From: Cupriavidus pinatubonensis
Lineage (GTDB): Bacteria > Pseudomonadota > Gammaproteobacteria > Burkholderiales > Burkholderiaceae
Reading direction: 5' to 3'
Assembly (NCBI RefSeq): GCF_019602855.1
Contig: NZ_CP080769.1
Span: forward strand, 620,001-684,000
Length of the DNA stretch: 64,000 nucleotides
In this document: positions 44,327 through 52,716 of the stretch, one piece after another
Layout: each line of letters opens with the position of its first letter
Numbering within the stretch: the stretch's first letter is position 1
The notes under the pieces: model-generated
Databases searched by the model: none
The model's input: the letters and a program-made list of their open reading frames with translations, nothing else
Told to the model about the DNA's origin: nothing
Position numbers and translations under genes: made by a program

Positions 44327-44370
44327 ACGAGAAGGCGGGACACAGCTGCCGCTGTGCCCCGCCTTCTCGT
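44327..44370 (-). terminator. Long terminator-like hairpin after an IclR gene
   Basis: ACGAGAAGGCGGGACACAGC pairs with GCTGTGCCCCGCCTTCTCGT around a TGCC loop: a 20-base stem with one mismatch. It begins 27 bases after the stop of the IclR gene at 44397. No T-run follows, so termination efficiency is uncertain; it also shields the liv promoter from read-through. Confidence 0.6.
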
Positions 44371-44396
44371 GTTCAGCCTCTGGTTGAGCCGCGCTT

Positions 44397-45251
44397 TCAG
44401 TCGGCCAGCAGTCGCTCTCGAAGCGATTGCGCCATCGCCACCAGGCGTGGACCGATCTCCCGCTCCACGCGCGGCCTCGACATCTGGGTGGTCAGCCCGA
44501 TGCAGGACAGCACCCAGGGTGGATGTTCCGGCAGGCACAGCGGGACCGACACCGACGATATCTCCGGCACCCACTCCCCAAGCGAAGTGGCGAAGCCCAT
44601 GTCGCGCACCTGCGAAATCTTCTCCGCCACGCGCCGGCGCTGTGAGGGCCACTCTCCCCCTCCCTTGCGCGCCAGCACGCCCTCCAGGTAGCAGCGCTCT
44701 AGTTCGGGCAAAGCGGCCAGCAGCACGGCGCCCGCTACCGAGCCGGCGATGCTCAGGCGCGTGCCGGGGCTCATGTCGATCGAGAGTTTCGCATCGCAGC
44801 CCACGCGGGTATCGATCACGACCACGTCGAGGCGGTCGCGCGTCCCGAGCATGAAGTAGGAATCGGTGGCATCGGCGAATTTCTGCATGTCGGTGCGGGC
44901 CGCGACCTGTATTTCGCCTTCGGCCACGGCCGCGTATCCGAGTGTCAGGGCTGGTGCCGCCAGCCGGTACTTGCGGCGTCCCGCGTCGTAGTGCACATAG
45001 CCGAGTTCGACCAGCGAGTGAAGCAGGCGAGACACGGTCGGACCCGGAATGCCGGCTTCCAGTGCAATCTCCTTATTGCCGAGCCAATCCCGCTTGCTGC
45101 TGAAGGCCGCAAGCACCGCCAGCCCGCGTGCGAGCGGCGTCACCATCACGTCGCTTTCCACCCGGTCCTCGCGCGGCGGACGAGGGCCTGTCTTGCTGGC
45201 CTGAAACTGATAGCGGTGACCCTTGGGCCTCACGGAAAAGGGGTGCAGCAT
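44397..45251 (-). CDS. IclR-family transcriptional regulator
   Basis: A 284-residue IclR protein, paralogous to that at 39906. Winged helix: ARGLAVLAAFSSKRDWLGNK and GIPGPTVSRLLHSLVELGYV. The effector domain follows (LTLGYAAVAEGEIQVAARTD, LGTRDRLDVVVIDTRV). ATG at 45251 with GGAG about eight bases ahead. It is a single-gene unit between the oxidation genes and the liv operon, closed by its own hairpin. The palindromic relative of the second promoter family lies 56-92 bases upstream, suggesting that this protein binds that sequence and autoregulates. Confidence 0.88.
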   Translation of the reverse strand: MLHPFSVRPKGHRYQFQASKTGPRPPREDRVESDVMVTPLARGLAVLAAFSSKRDWLGNKEIALEAGIPGPTVSRLLHSLVELGYVHYDAGRRKYRLAAPALTLGYAAVAEGEIQVAARTDMQKFADATDSYFMLGTRDRLDVVVIDTRVGCDAKLSIDMSPGTRLSIAGSVAGAVLLAALPELERCYLEGVLARKGGGEWPSQRRRVAEKISQVRDMGFATSLGEWVPEISSVSVPLCLPEHPPWVLSCIGLTTQMSRPRVEREIGPRLVAMAQSLRERLLAD

Positions 45252-45306
45252 GGCAGTCTCCGTTTTCTTCTCTGCTCGCAACCGTCGCGGCAGGTGCCCA
45301 TCAGCG

Positions 45307-45342
45307 GGCCGACTTGCCATCCATTTTGACATGCGAGTTGGC
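45307..45342 (-). promoter_or_regulatory. Palindromic operator-like element D ahead of the IclR gene
   Basis: Two inverted half-sites, GCCGACTTGCCAT (45308-45320, plus strand) and GCCAACTCGCAT (minus strand, 45342-45331), flank CCATTTTGAC. The half-sites match the GCCAACTNGCCAT core of the promoter elements A, B and C. No matching -35/-10 pair is clear here, unlike at A-C. Confidence 0.5.
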
Positions 45343-45396
45343 AAGGGACATGGGGATTAGCCCGCAGCCCTTGCCACCCCTGCACGCCAGGTAGAC

Positions 45397-46170
45397 CTAT
45401 GCGATCGTCCGCCGCGAGGCCAGTCCACCGTCTACCGTGATGATCGTCCCGCTGGTATAGCGCGACCGGTCGGATGCGAGATAGACGAACAGGTCAGCGA
45501 CCTCGGCGACCGACGCCGGACGCCGCAGCGGCATGCGATCCAGCGCGGCCTGGACGCCATCGCCCGTCTCCCCGGCGCGGGCACACAGCACCTTGCGAAT
45601 GCGCTCCGTGTCGACCGGCCCGGGATTGATGCCCAGCACGCGAATGCCGTCGTCGAGACTGCGACCCCCGAGTGCGCGCGTGAAGGCCATCAGCGCCGCG
45701 TTGCCGGTGGTACCGGCGATATAGTCGAAATCGAAGTTCTCGCCGCCGTTGCCGATATTGTTGAGGATCACACCTGCGCCGCGCGCTTTCATCGCGGTGT
45801 ACATCAACCGCGTCAGGTGGATGTAGCCGAATACCTTCAGCTCCCAGCCATTGCGCCACGCACTCTCGTCCACCTGCCATAGATTGCCGCCCGGAATGCC
45901 GCCGGCGTTGTTGACCAGCACATCGGCATCAACACCGAACGCGGCCACCTCGGCGATGGCGCCCGGCGCCGTCATGTCGATGGCGAACATATCGACCGCC
46001 ACACCATGTTGTTCGCGCAGGGCACCGGCGAGGCTTTCCAGGCGCGCGCCCGAGCGCGCCACCAGCAGCAGATCGCAGCCTTCCCCGGCGAAAGCCTGCA
46101 CAAGGCCCTCGCCGATACCCTGGGAGGCGCCGGTCACCAGGACCTTCCGCCCCTTCAGTCCAAGATCCAT
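45397..46170 (-). CDS. SDR-family oxidoreductase, atypical catalytic tetrad
   Basis: A 257-residue SDR: TGASQGIGEGLVQAF cofactor motif, DVLVNNAGGIPGG, and ILNNIGNGGENFDF followed by DYIAGTTGNAALMAFTRAL. Aligning AALMAFTRAL with the family helix puts Asn at the catalytic Lys and Gly at the Tyr position; the nearest Tyr is three residues earlier. I have seen the NAALMAFTRALG form as a recognisable SDR subgroup, so this may be a natural variant with its own chemistry. ATG 46170, 7 bases after the stop of the binding-protein gene. Role in the ketone/ester pathway is inferred from position only. Confidence 0.82.
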   Translation of the reverse strand: MDLGLKGRKVLVTGASQGIGEGLVQAFAGEGCDLLLVARSGARLESLAGALREQHGVAVDMFAIDMTAPGAIAEVAAFGVDADVLVNNAGGIPGGNLWQVDESAWRNGWELKVFGYIHLTRLMYTAMKARGAGVILNNIGNGGENFDFDYIAGTTGNAALMAFTRALGGRSLDDGIRVLGINPGPVDTERIRKVLCARAGETGDGVQAALDRMPLRRPASVAEVADLFVYLASDRSRYTSGTIITVDGGLASRRTIA

Positions 46171-46177
46171 GTCTGAC

Positions 46178-47398
46178 TCACTCGGTGCGCCGGGTCTTTT
46201 GCACCGCGGCCTCGCTCGGCCGCGACACCGATCCGGCGATGGTGTCTTCGATCGCCAGCACGGCCTGGCCAAGTTCCTTGTCCTGCACCACTTTGCCGAA
46301 GTACACGGGCACGTCGGCCTGGTGGTCGTACTTCGCGAAGCGGTACTTGCCACGCGGCGAGTTGAACTCACCGCTTTCAATGGCCTGCATCACCGCCGCC
46401 GCATCGGTGGACTTTGCAAGGTTCGCGGCCTGCGCCCACGTCGTGACGCAATCGTATGTCATCACGGTCCAGTCCGACGGGTAGCCGCCGGTCTTCGCCT
46501 TGTAACCGTCGACGAACGCCTTTGCCTCGGAGTCGCCCTTGCGAAACTGATTGGCCGGGGCGCGTTGCCATCCTTCGGTTCCGATCGGGGCGCTCCCCTC
46601 CATAGCCTTCAGCGTGTTGAAGTCGTAGAGCGAGATAAAGCGGTTGTTGATCTGCTTGAAAAAGCCCAGCGAGCCTGCCTGACGGGAGAATGTGAGCAGA
46701 TCCGAGCCGAACAGGATCGAGAAGACGTAATCGGGCTTGGCCGCGAGGATCTTGTTGATCGAAGCGGTGTAATCGGTGGCGCCGAACTTCGGATATTCCT
46801 CGACCACGAATTCCACTTGCGGGTTCAGTTCCTTCAGGAACTCCTTGAACCGGTTCACCCCTGCCCGCCCCCCGGCGTAGTCGGCGCTCAGCAGCGCATA
46901 GCGCTTGTACGGCAGCTTGGCAAACCGCGCCGCCTGCGCCCTGCCTTCCATGTAGGAAGTCGGGGTGACCGAATAGACGTAGGGGTTGAAGTCCTTCATC
47001 GTGATGTCGTCGGCAATCGACGTGCCCACGCAGGTCGGCACCTTCATCTTCGCGGCGACCACCTTGCTGACTGCCAGCGCACCGGCGGACGACTGCGGCG
47101 ACAGAAGCATCGCGGCGCCTTCCTGCAACAACGCCGTGGCCTGGCTGACGCCCTTCTGCGGATTGCTTGCACTGTCGCGGTACACGAGTTCGAGCTTGCG
47201 CCCCTGCACGCCACCTTTCCTGTTGAGTTCATCGACGGCGTACTGGGCGCCGGCGAGCGCGTCCTTGCCCACGTCGGCTGCCGCACCGCTGAGATCGAGT
47301 GCGCCGGCGATACGGATGGGCTGGCCGGCGACGGGGCTCTGGGCTGCGACTGCCGTGGCGAACAGGCCGGACAGGGCCGCGGTCATGATGGTTTTCAT
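46178..47398 (-). CDS. ABC transporter periplasmic binding protein (LivJ/LivK-like)
   Basis: A 406-residue type I periplasmic binding protein (Peripla_BP_6): signal peptide MKTIMTAALSGLFATAVAAQ, then IRIAGALDLSGAAADVGKDA and GVQGRKLELVYRDSASNPQK, the fold's N-lobe. It delivers the ligand to the LivHMGF complex at 40.8-44.1 kb. ATG 47398 with GGAGGAG ahead. It lies in the same operon as the monooxygenase and esterase, so the imported compound is probably a substrate or product of those enzymes. Confidence 0.9.
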   Translation of the reverse strand: MKTIMTAALSGLFATAVAAQSPVAGQPIRIAGALDLSGAAADVGKDALAGAQYAVDELNRKGGVQGRKLELVYRDSASNPQKGVSQATALLQEGAAMLLSPQSSAGALAVSKVVAAKMKVPTCVGTSIADDITMKDFNPYVYSVTPTSYMEGRAQAARFAKLPYKRYALLSADYAGGRAGVNRFKEFLKELNPQVEFVVEEYPKFGATDYTASINKILAAKPDYVFSILFGSDLLTFSRQAGSLGFFKQINNRFISLYDFNTLKAMEGSAPIGTEGWQRAPANQFRKGDSEAKAFVDGYKAKTGGYPSDWTVMTYDCVTTWAQAANLAKSTDAAAVMQAIESGEFNSPRGKYRFAKYDHQADVPVYFGKVVQDKELGQAVLAIEDTIAGSVSRPSEAAVQKTRRTE

Positions 47399-47440
47399 GT
47401 GTCTCCTCCGGATATGTAGGTTTTAGCGACCGTTTCCGGG

Positions 47441-48229
47441 TCAGGAAATCGAGAATCCGCCGTCGATAGGCAGAATCTGTCCCGTCGTGGTCACAGAGTC
47501 ATCCGATGCGAAATACAGCGCCGCGCGCGCGACCTCGGCCGGCTTGACCAGACCAAGCAGCTGGCGTTCGCTGGTTTTACGGATCACTTCTGGCTGCGAG
47601 GCGATCAGGCCCTGCACGCGCTCGGTCACGGTTACCGCGGGTGCAATGGCGTTGACGCGAATGCCGTGCGGTGCGTACTCGACGGCCATCGACCGCGTGA
47701 TGGCGGACACCCCGCCCTTCGCGGCCGTATAGGCGTCCTTGCTGCGCGTACCCACCAGCGCGAAAACGGAACTGCTGTTGATCACCGAGCCGCCACCGGT
47801 CTTCATCATCGCGGCGATGCCATATTTGCAGGTCACCCACGTACCGAACAGGTCGACCTTGACGGCGCGCCAGAATTCGTCGGCCGGGCAGTCAGTCACC
47901 TGCGCGTCGGCGCCGCTGGAGCCGCCGGCATTGTTGTAGAGCACGTCGATGCGGCCGGCGATTTCTACCGCCGCCGCGATGGACTCGCGCACGCTTTCCT
48001 CGCTCGTCACATCGGTCTGTACAAAGTGCGCGCTGCCGCCGGCGCCCACGATGGCTTCCACGACAGCGCGTCCGGCTGCTGCGTTGAACTCCGCGACGAT
48101 CACGGTCGCGCCTTCGCTCGCGAACAACTCGGCCGCCGCACGTCCGATGCCGGCACCCGCGCCCGTGATATAGGCGACCTTGCCCGCCAGTCGTCCCTTC
48201 CGATCGTTCATGCTTACGGCCCCGTTCAT
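47441..48229 (-). CDS. Classical SDR-family dehydrogenase/reductase
   Basis: A 262-residue classical SDR with all catalytic parts: TGAGAGIGRAAAELF, NNAGG, Ser in INSSSVFALVG, and Tyr/Lys in DAYTAAKGGVSAI. It interconverts an alcohol and a ketone with NAD(P). The ATG at 48229 overlaps the monooxygenase stop (ATGA) and has GGAGGTGGAG ahead. In a Baeyer-Villiger pathway it would supply the ketone from a secondary alcohol, or oxidise the hydroxy acid released from the lactone or ester. Confidence 0.9.
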   Translation of the reverse strand: MNGAVSMNDRKGRLAGKVAYITGAGAGIGRAAAELFASEGATVIVAEFNAAAGRAVVEAIVGAGGSAHFVQTDVTSEESVRESIAAAVEIAGRIDVLYNNAGGSSGADAQVTDCPADEFWRAVKVDLFGTWVTCKYGIAAMMKTGGGSVINSSSVFALVGTRSKDAYTAAKGGVSAITRSMAVEYAPHGIRVNAIAPAVTVTERVQGLIASQPEVIRKTSERQLLGLVKPAEVARAALYFASDDSVTTTGQILPIDGGFSIS

Positions 48230-49926
48230 GCTCCACCTCCCAGCATGCCGGCAGCCGCGGACCGCGCAGCTTCACCATTACCTGCATTGACAGGTTCATT
48301 GGCAGCTTCGCTCACCTCCCGATGACGCAGGACAAAGCCCTCGTAGCCAGCCGCAGCCACGTCGTCACACTTCTTGCGGTAGGTTCCATGGCCGCCGAGG
48401 TATGGCAGGAATACCAGTGGCTTGCCTGGTACGTTGGCGCCCAGGTACCAGGAATTCGCCTTCAGGTACAGCGTGCGGCTGACGATCTCCTGCACGTGCT
48501 GCATCCACGCCTCTTCGGCGTGGTGGCCTGCCTCGATGCGGTCGATGTTGTGATCGCGCAGATGTTCCATACAGTGCGTAATCCAGTCCACATGCTGCTC
48601 GATGCTCATCGACATATTGGCCAACGGGCCAGGACTGCCCGGACCGGTCACGGTGAACAGGTTCGGGAAGCCGGCAGACATCAGGCCGAGATAAGTCTTG
48701 GCACCCTCTGACCACTTGTCGGTCAGCTTGCGTCCGCCCAGGCCGCGCACGTCGATCTGCGTCAGCGCACCGGTCAGCGCGTCGTAGCCCGTTGCGCAGA
48801 TCAGCACGTCCAGTTCGTGCAGCCCGGCACTGGTCACCACGCCGTCAGGCACGATGCGCTCGATCGGCGTGGCGCGCAGGTCAACCAGCTCGACATCGTC
48901 GCGGTTGTAGACGCTGTAGTAGGTGTCGCCCAGGCACGGACGTTTAGTGCCGAAGGGGAAGCCGCGCGGCAGCAGCTTCTCCGCGACATCCGGCTTCTTG
49001 ACGATCTCGCGGATCTTTCCGCGGATGAACTCCGCCACCGTTTCGTTGGCGGCCTCGTCGGCGAGAATGTCGCCGTAGCACATGCGGAAACCGAGAAGCT
49101 GGCTGTTCTCCCAGGCGTTCTCGTACTTCTTCTGGCGTTCCTCGACAGTGGCCTCGACCGCCGATTCCGATGACATCGGCACCGCGATGCCAAAGCGCGT
49201 GAGTCGGCTGATGGCGCGGCGCTCGCCGTAGGTGGCGCGCACCCGCGCGCGCATCGCCGGAGTCAGGGGGTGGTTCTTGGCCGGCACTACGAAGACGGCG
49301 GTACGCTGGAATACCGTGAGGTGCTTGCACTTTCCGGCCAGCGCCTGGATCACCTGGATACCGGACGAGCCGGTGCCGATCACCCCGACGCGCTTGTTGG
49401 TGAAATCGACTTCGTGGTGTGGCCAGCGGCCGGTGTGATAGGTCTGGCCGCCAAACGTCTCGATGCCCGGGATCTCGGGCGGCTTCGGCACCGACAGGAC
49501 ACCGGTTGCGGGCACGAAGAAGCGCGCCTTCACCGTCTTGCCGTCCGACGTCGTGACGTTCCAGAGATTGGCCTGCTCGTCGAACACGGCCGAGCTCACC
49601 TTCGTATTGAACTGGATCGACTCGCGCAGACGAAAGCGGTCCGCCACGTGGTTCAGGTAGCGCATCAGTTCCGATGAGGTTGGGTAGCGCTCCGGCCAGT
49701 CCCATTCATCTTGCAGTTCCGGCGAGAACGAGTAGGAGTAGTCCCAGCACTCGAGGTCCACCCGGGCACCGGGATAGCGGTTCCAGTACCAGGTGCCGCC
49801 GATGCCGTCACCGGCCTCGAACGCCTGGATGGAAAAGCCCGCGTCGCTCAGCCGCTTGATGGCATATAGCCCGGCGAAGCCGGCTCCGACGATCACTGCG
49901 TCGAGAATAGTCGAGTCTTGGCCCAT
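48226..49926 (-). CDS. Baeyer-Villiger monooxygenase (flavoprotein)
   Basis: A 566-residue class B flavin monooxygenase. FAD motif GAGFAG (14-19), NADPH motif GTGSSG (184-189), and between them the Baeyer-Villiger fingerprint FxGxxxHxxxWP, here FGGQTYHTGRWP (158-169). CLGDTYYSVYNRDDV includes the Arg that stabilises the peroxyflavin in such enzymes. It inserts one oxygen next to a ketone to give an ester or lactone, using NADPH and O2. Length and motifs match cyclohexanone/phenylacetone-type enzymes. It overlaps the SDR downstream and follows the esterase by 39 bases. Ketone substrate unknown. Confidence 0.93.
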   Translation of the reverse strand: MGQDSTILDAVIVGAGFAGLYAIKRLSDAGFSIQAFEAGDGIGGTWYWNRYPGARVDLECWDYSYSFSPELQDEWDWPERYPTSSELMRYLNHVADRFRLRESIQFNTKVSSAVFDEQANLWNVTTSDGKTVKARFFVPATGVLSVPKPPEIPGIETFGGQTYHTGRWPHHEVDFTNKRVGVIGTGSSGIQVIQALAGKCKHLTVFQRTAVFVVPAKNHPLTPAMRARVRATYGERRAISRLTRFGIAVPMSSESAVEATVEERQKKYENAWENSQLLGFRMCYGDILADEAANETVAEFIRGKIREIVKKPDVAEKLLPRGFPFGTKRPCLGDTYYSVYNRDDVELVDLRATPIERIVPDGVVTSAGLHELDVLICATGYDALTGALTQIDVRGLGGRKLTDKWSEGAKTYLGLMSAGFPNLFTVTGPGSPGPLANMSMSIEQHVDWITHCMEHLRDHNIDRIEAGHHAEEAWMQHVQEIVSRTLYLKANSWYLGANVPGKPLVFLPYLGGHGTYRKKCDDVAAAGYEGFVLRHREVSEAANEPVNAGNGEAARSAAAGMLGGGA

Positions 49927-49965
49927 GAGGCTGTCTCCTTGTGAAAGTGCGAAATGGGTGGGAAA

Positions 49966-50904
49966 TCAGGCCGACGCTGCCGCGGCGACGACGCGCAGGC
50001 GCTCGCAGACGAAACGCAAGCCTGCTCTGCTGCCCGGCAGGATGCCGAGCATCATCAGGAAACCATGCATCTGGGACGGCGCGCGCCAGTGATGGACGGC
50101 CACGCCGGCCTCGCGCAGCCGGCTCGCGTACTCCTCCCCTTCGTCGCGCAGCACGTCGTGCTCGGCCGTCAGCACGATGGCTTCGGGCAGCCCGGACAGG
50201 TCGGGCTCGCGGCAAGGCGATGCCAGCCTGGATGCACGCGATACTTCGTCTTGCGCGTACTGCGTCCAGTACCACTGCATCGCCTCGCGGCTTGTGAGCA
50301 GCTGGTTGGCGGGATCGACATACGAGGGGCGGTCGAAACGGCAATCCGTGACCGGGTACACCAGCAACTGGCCGGCGAAGGCAGGCCCCGCTTCTTCGCG
50401 GGCGCGCAGCGTGGTAGCGATGGCGAGATTGGCCCCGGCGCTGTCGCCGCCAACCAGCAGCGGCAACTCCGCCCCGAGCAATTCACCGCGCATGGCCGAC
50501 AGCCAGCACGCGGCCCGCCACGCATCCTCGACCGGGCCCGGGAACGGATGCTCGGGCGCCTTGCGATACTCGACCAGCGCCACGGCAATGCCGGCGCCCG
50601 AGGCCAGTTCGCGGCACAGAGGATCGAACTCCGCGATGCCGCCGACCACCCAGCCGCCGCCGTGAAAGTAGACCAGCAGCGCGGTCGGTTGCCCGTCGGG
50701 CACGTAGAGCCGCGCAGGCAAGACGTCGCCTTCAACGGGAATCGCGATGTCGCACACCTCGGGCAGTTCCGGTCCCGGCGCGAGGATGCCGCGCAGCCTC
50801 CCGAACGCCTCGCGGGCCTCCGCCGGCGTCATCAGGTGGCGCGGCTTGGTAGCGGCAGCGCTAAGCTTCGCCATGAAAGCCTGGGTCTCGGCATCGACGG
50901 TCAT
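49966..50904 (-). CDS. Esterase/lipase of the hormone-sensitive lipase family
   Basis: A 312-residue alpha/beta hydrolase of bacterial esterase family IV: oxyanion motif HGGGW (81-85), nucleophile elbow GDSAG with Ser155, acid in EHDVLRDEG and His in SQMHGF. It should cleave the ester or lactone made by the monooxygenase. ATG 50904. First gene of the operon esterase, Baeyer-Villiger monooxygenase, SDR, binding protein, SDR; the promoter with palindrome site 9 is 36-98 bases upstream. A remnant of a related esterase gene lies at 52453-52626. Confidence 0.92.
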   Translation of the reverse strand: MTVDAETQAFMAKLSAAATKPRHLMTPAEAREAFGRLRGILAPGPELPEVCDIAIPVEGDVLPARLYVPDGQPTALLVYFHGGGWVVGGIAEFDPLCRELASGAGIAVALVEYRKAPEHPFPGPVEDAWRAACWLSAMRGELLGAELPLLVGGDSAGANLAIATTLRAREEAGPAFAGQLLVYPVTDCRFDRPSYVDPANQLLTSREAMQWYWTQYAQDEVSRASRLASPCREPDLSGLPEAIVLTAEHDVLRDEGEEYASRLREAGVAVHHWRAPSQMHGFLMMLGILPGSRAGLRFVCERLRVVAAAASA

Positions 50905-50939
50905 GTTGGGGTCTCCGGTCTGGTGTCGTCCTGAGATCC

Positions 50940-51002
50940 ATTAAACGGTCCCAGCGCGAGGCCCATCAATGGTTGCCAGACCGCCATTCCGTACAGTGAA
51001 TG
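50940..51002 (-). promoter_or_regulatory. Palindromic site 9 with promoter of the esterase/monooxygenase operon
   Basis: The minus strand carries ATTCACTGTACGGAAT (51001-50986). TTGATG (50969-50964) starts 26 bases from GTACGGAA, and TTTAAT (50945-50940) follows after 18 bases. Predicted start near 50933, about 29 bases ahead of the ATG. Confidence 0.65.
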
Positions 51003-51265
51003 CTATTGTTTGCACGCCACGCGCCCGGATGAAATGCGCGCAAAGCATTACAAGTGGCGGCCGTGAATGCCGATCGCGAAGCCGCTGCGGCTACGTGCGG
51101 GCAGGCTGGAGCCGGGCCGGCAATCTCGCCTCGGGCCCGGGCCTTCGCGCCAGCATCGTGCGCAAGGCTTACAGCACTTCAAAAGGCGGCCGTGATTGGC
51201 CTGAGCCGGCGGATGGCGACGGGCTGGCGCCCAGCGGTGTCGCCATCAAGGGGATGGCATGCGGG
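51003..51265. other. Intergenic stretch between the esterase promoter and an IclR gene
   Basis: No gene or hairpin that I can support. An 11-base string GGCGGCCGTGA occurs twice (near 51055 and 51187), probably by chance. Confidence 0.35.
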
Positions 51266-52078
51266 TCACGCATCAGGCCCAAAGCAGCTAGGCAGCGGCT
51301 CGACGTCGACGTCGACGTCCCGCAGAAGCGCCGTCAGCTCTGTCGCCGCATTCCTGAGTGCCGGCGCGAGGTTCTGCCGGATGCCGGCCGAGTCAACGTT
51401 CAGGCCGACCGCACCGAAATTCAACGCCATCAAGGTCGCATCGCGGCCGACGCGGATTGGCAGCGCAACACCCCATGCGTCCCGCTGGTACTCCCCAATC
51501 GACAAACATGTCCCGCTTTGCCACAGGTCTTCGAATGCGCCTTCGATGCCGACCCTGACCTCAGCCGCCTTAGGACCCGCCGCCTCCATCAGCGCGGCAA
51601 GATACTGCGCCTGTCGGCCAGGAGGAAGGGCCCAGAGGTATGCACGGCCGATCGCAGTCGAGCCCATCGGCAGCAGCGAGCCGACGCCGAGGCGCAGCGT
51701 GGAGATACGTGCGCTGGTGCGGCAGGCGATGTAGAGCATATCGAGGTCGTTGGGAACGGCAAGCGCCATGGAAACGTCGAGCCGGTCAGCAACCTGCTGC
51801 ATATAGGGATGCACCAGTCGCGTGACAGGATTCGTCTCAAGATAGGCATGACCGATGCCAAGAGCACCTGGCGCCAGTTCAAACTGCGTACCTTGCGCGA
51901 CCCGCCGGATGAAGCCCAGCCGAAGCAGCGTGGTGGTAAGGCGCGACACCGTGGACTTGGACAACCCCGTGCGCCGGGCCAGTTCGCCGTTGCTGAGCGG
52001 AGCGCGCTCGGCACGGAAGGCGCGCAAAACCTGGAGCCCGCGCTCCAGCGTCATGACGACCTGCGAGGATTGGGACAT
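51266..52078 (-). CDS. IclR-family transcriptional regulator (PcaR/PobR-like)
   Basis: A 270-residue IclR regulator: helix-turn-helix in LERGLQVLRAFRAERAPLSN and GLSKSTVSRLTTTLLRLGFI, then the effector domain with ALAVPNDLDMLYIACRTSAR and GSTAIGRAYLWALP. The frame is open to 52234, but the ATG at 52078 has an exceptionally strong GGAGGAGG and matches family length; the extra part is a fragment of another gene. Candidate to bind one of the palindrome families of the window. Confidence 0.88.
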   Translation of the reverse strand: MSQSSQVVMTLERGLQVLRAFRAERAPLSNGELARRTGLSKSTVSRLTTTLLRLGFIRRVAQGTQFELAPGALGIGHAYLETNPVTRLVHPYMQQVADRLDVSMALAVPNDLDMLYIACRTSARISTLRLGVGSLLPMGSTAIGRAYLWALPPGRQAQYLAALMEAAGPKAAEVRVGIEGAFEDLWQSGTCLSIGEYQRDAWGVALPIRVGRDATLMALNFGAVGLNVDSAGIRQNLAPALRNAATELTALLRDVDVDVEPLPSCFGPDA

Positions 52079-52102
52079 GTGGCCTCCTCCTCCCTTATAG
52101 CC

Positions 52103-52207
52103 TTTGGAAAGGTTGTACACGTGCAACTGAAACGGTTGCCCAAGCAGGCGCTCGGCGATGGCGCCGCCCATCTTGCCGAGGCCGGGAAAGCCGACCTGCG
52201 CTATGCG
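52103..52207 (-). pseudogene. N-terminal remnant of a 3-hydroxyisobutyrate dehydrogenase-like gene
   Basis: Thirty-five codons (RIAQVGFPGLGKMGGAIAER then LLGQPFQLHVYNLSK) match the NAD-binding start of 3-hydroxyisobutyrate/tartronate-semialdehyde reductase proteins (iafiGLGnMG..ma..Ll..g..l.vyNr). They are fused in frame to the sequence ahead of the IclR gene, and the rest of the dehydrogenase is missing. 3-Hydroxyisobutyrate belongs to valine-type branched-chain breakdown, which would suit a 2-methylacyl pathway. Confidence 0.65.
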
Positions 52208-52416
52208 GCCTGGTGCGGCGGGAACACCCGCCATGAGCCGTCCGCATGACGAAAGCAGAACAGCGAAAGCTCATCGGCGTCCCGGACAACCCTGACTTGC
52301 ACGCAGCCCTTGTGGGCTTCCGATTGGCGTATACGTGTAATGCGCTTCGGCGTCGAAGCGGAGAGTCCAAGCCATCGTTCGACCAATGCGCTCAGGGAAA
52401 TTCTGCTGCTTTGCAT
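52201..52416 (-). CDS. Small conserved-looking hypothetical protein
   Basis: A 71-residue product from the ATG at 52416 (frame open to 52446). It ends in DELSLFCFRHADGSWRVFPP, a pattern I associate with small uncharacterised Burkholderia proteins, but no function is known to me. No ribosome site stands out, and its stop abuts the dehydrogenase remnant. It may be real or decaying. Confidence 0.4.
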   Translation of the reverse strand: MQSSRISLSALVERWLGLSASTPKRITRIRQSEAHKGCVQVRVVRDADELSLFCFRHADGSWRVFPPHQAA

Positions 52417-52452
52417 TTCGACATGCCATTCGATTAGAGACCCCACTGGCCC

Positions 52453-52626
52453 TCATCCCATTACCTGCCTGATCCACTGGCCCTTCTGTGTAATGGCTGC
52501 CCGTGCACGTACCGAAAGGGCTGCCATGCAGATGAGCGGGAGCAATCGGTCCAGCACCAGGGTTTCCATCGGCGGCGCGCCTTCCAGCGCGCGCAATACA
52601 CCGGCAATCTGAGAGTCCAGGGGCAT
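52453..52626 (-). pseudogene. N-terminal remnant of a hormone-sensitive-lipase-type esterase
   Basis: The ATG at 52626 opens MPLDSQIAGVLRALEGAPPM, which resembles the first helix of family IV esterases (mplDpqi..lL..l...gaPp.). After about 30 residues the sequence diverges, with LLPLICMAALSVRARAAITQ and a stop; the catalytic domain is missing. The promoter with palindrome site 10 lies 91-153 bases ahead, the same relation as at the intact esterase at 50904. A duplicated esterase unit of which only the start survived. Confidence 0.55.
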
Positions 52627-52716
52627 GATCGTAATACTCCGACGGTGGTACGGGCACCCTCCCGGTGCCAGGCGCCGGCCCGCCATGTCATCGTCGATGG
52701 CGAAGGCCTGCACACT

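Noticed and set aside
52079..52234. N-terminal extension of the IclR protein by 52 residues.
   Set aside because: The extension matches a dehydrogenase N-terminus instead of IclR, and the ATG at 52078 has a far better ribosome site.
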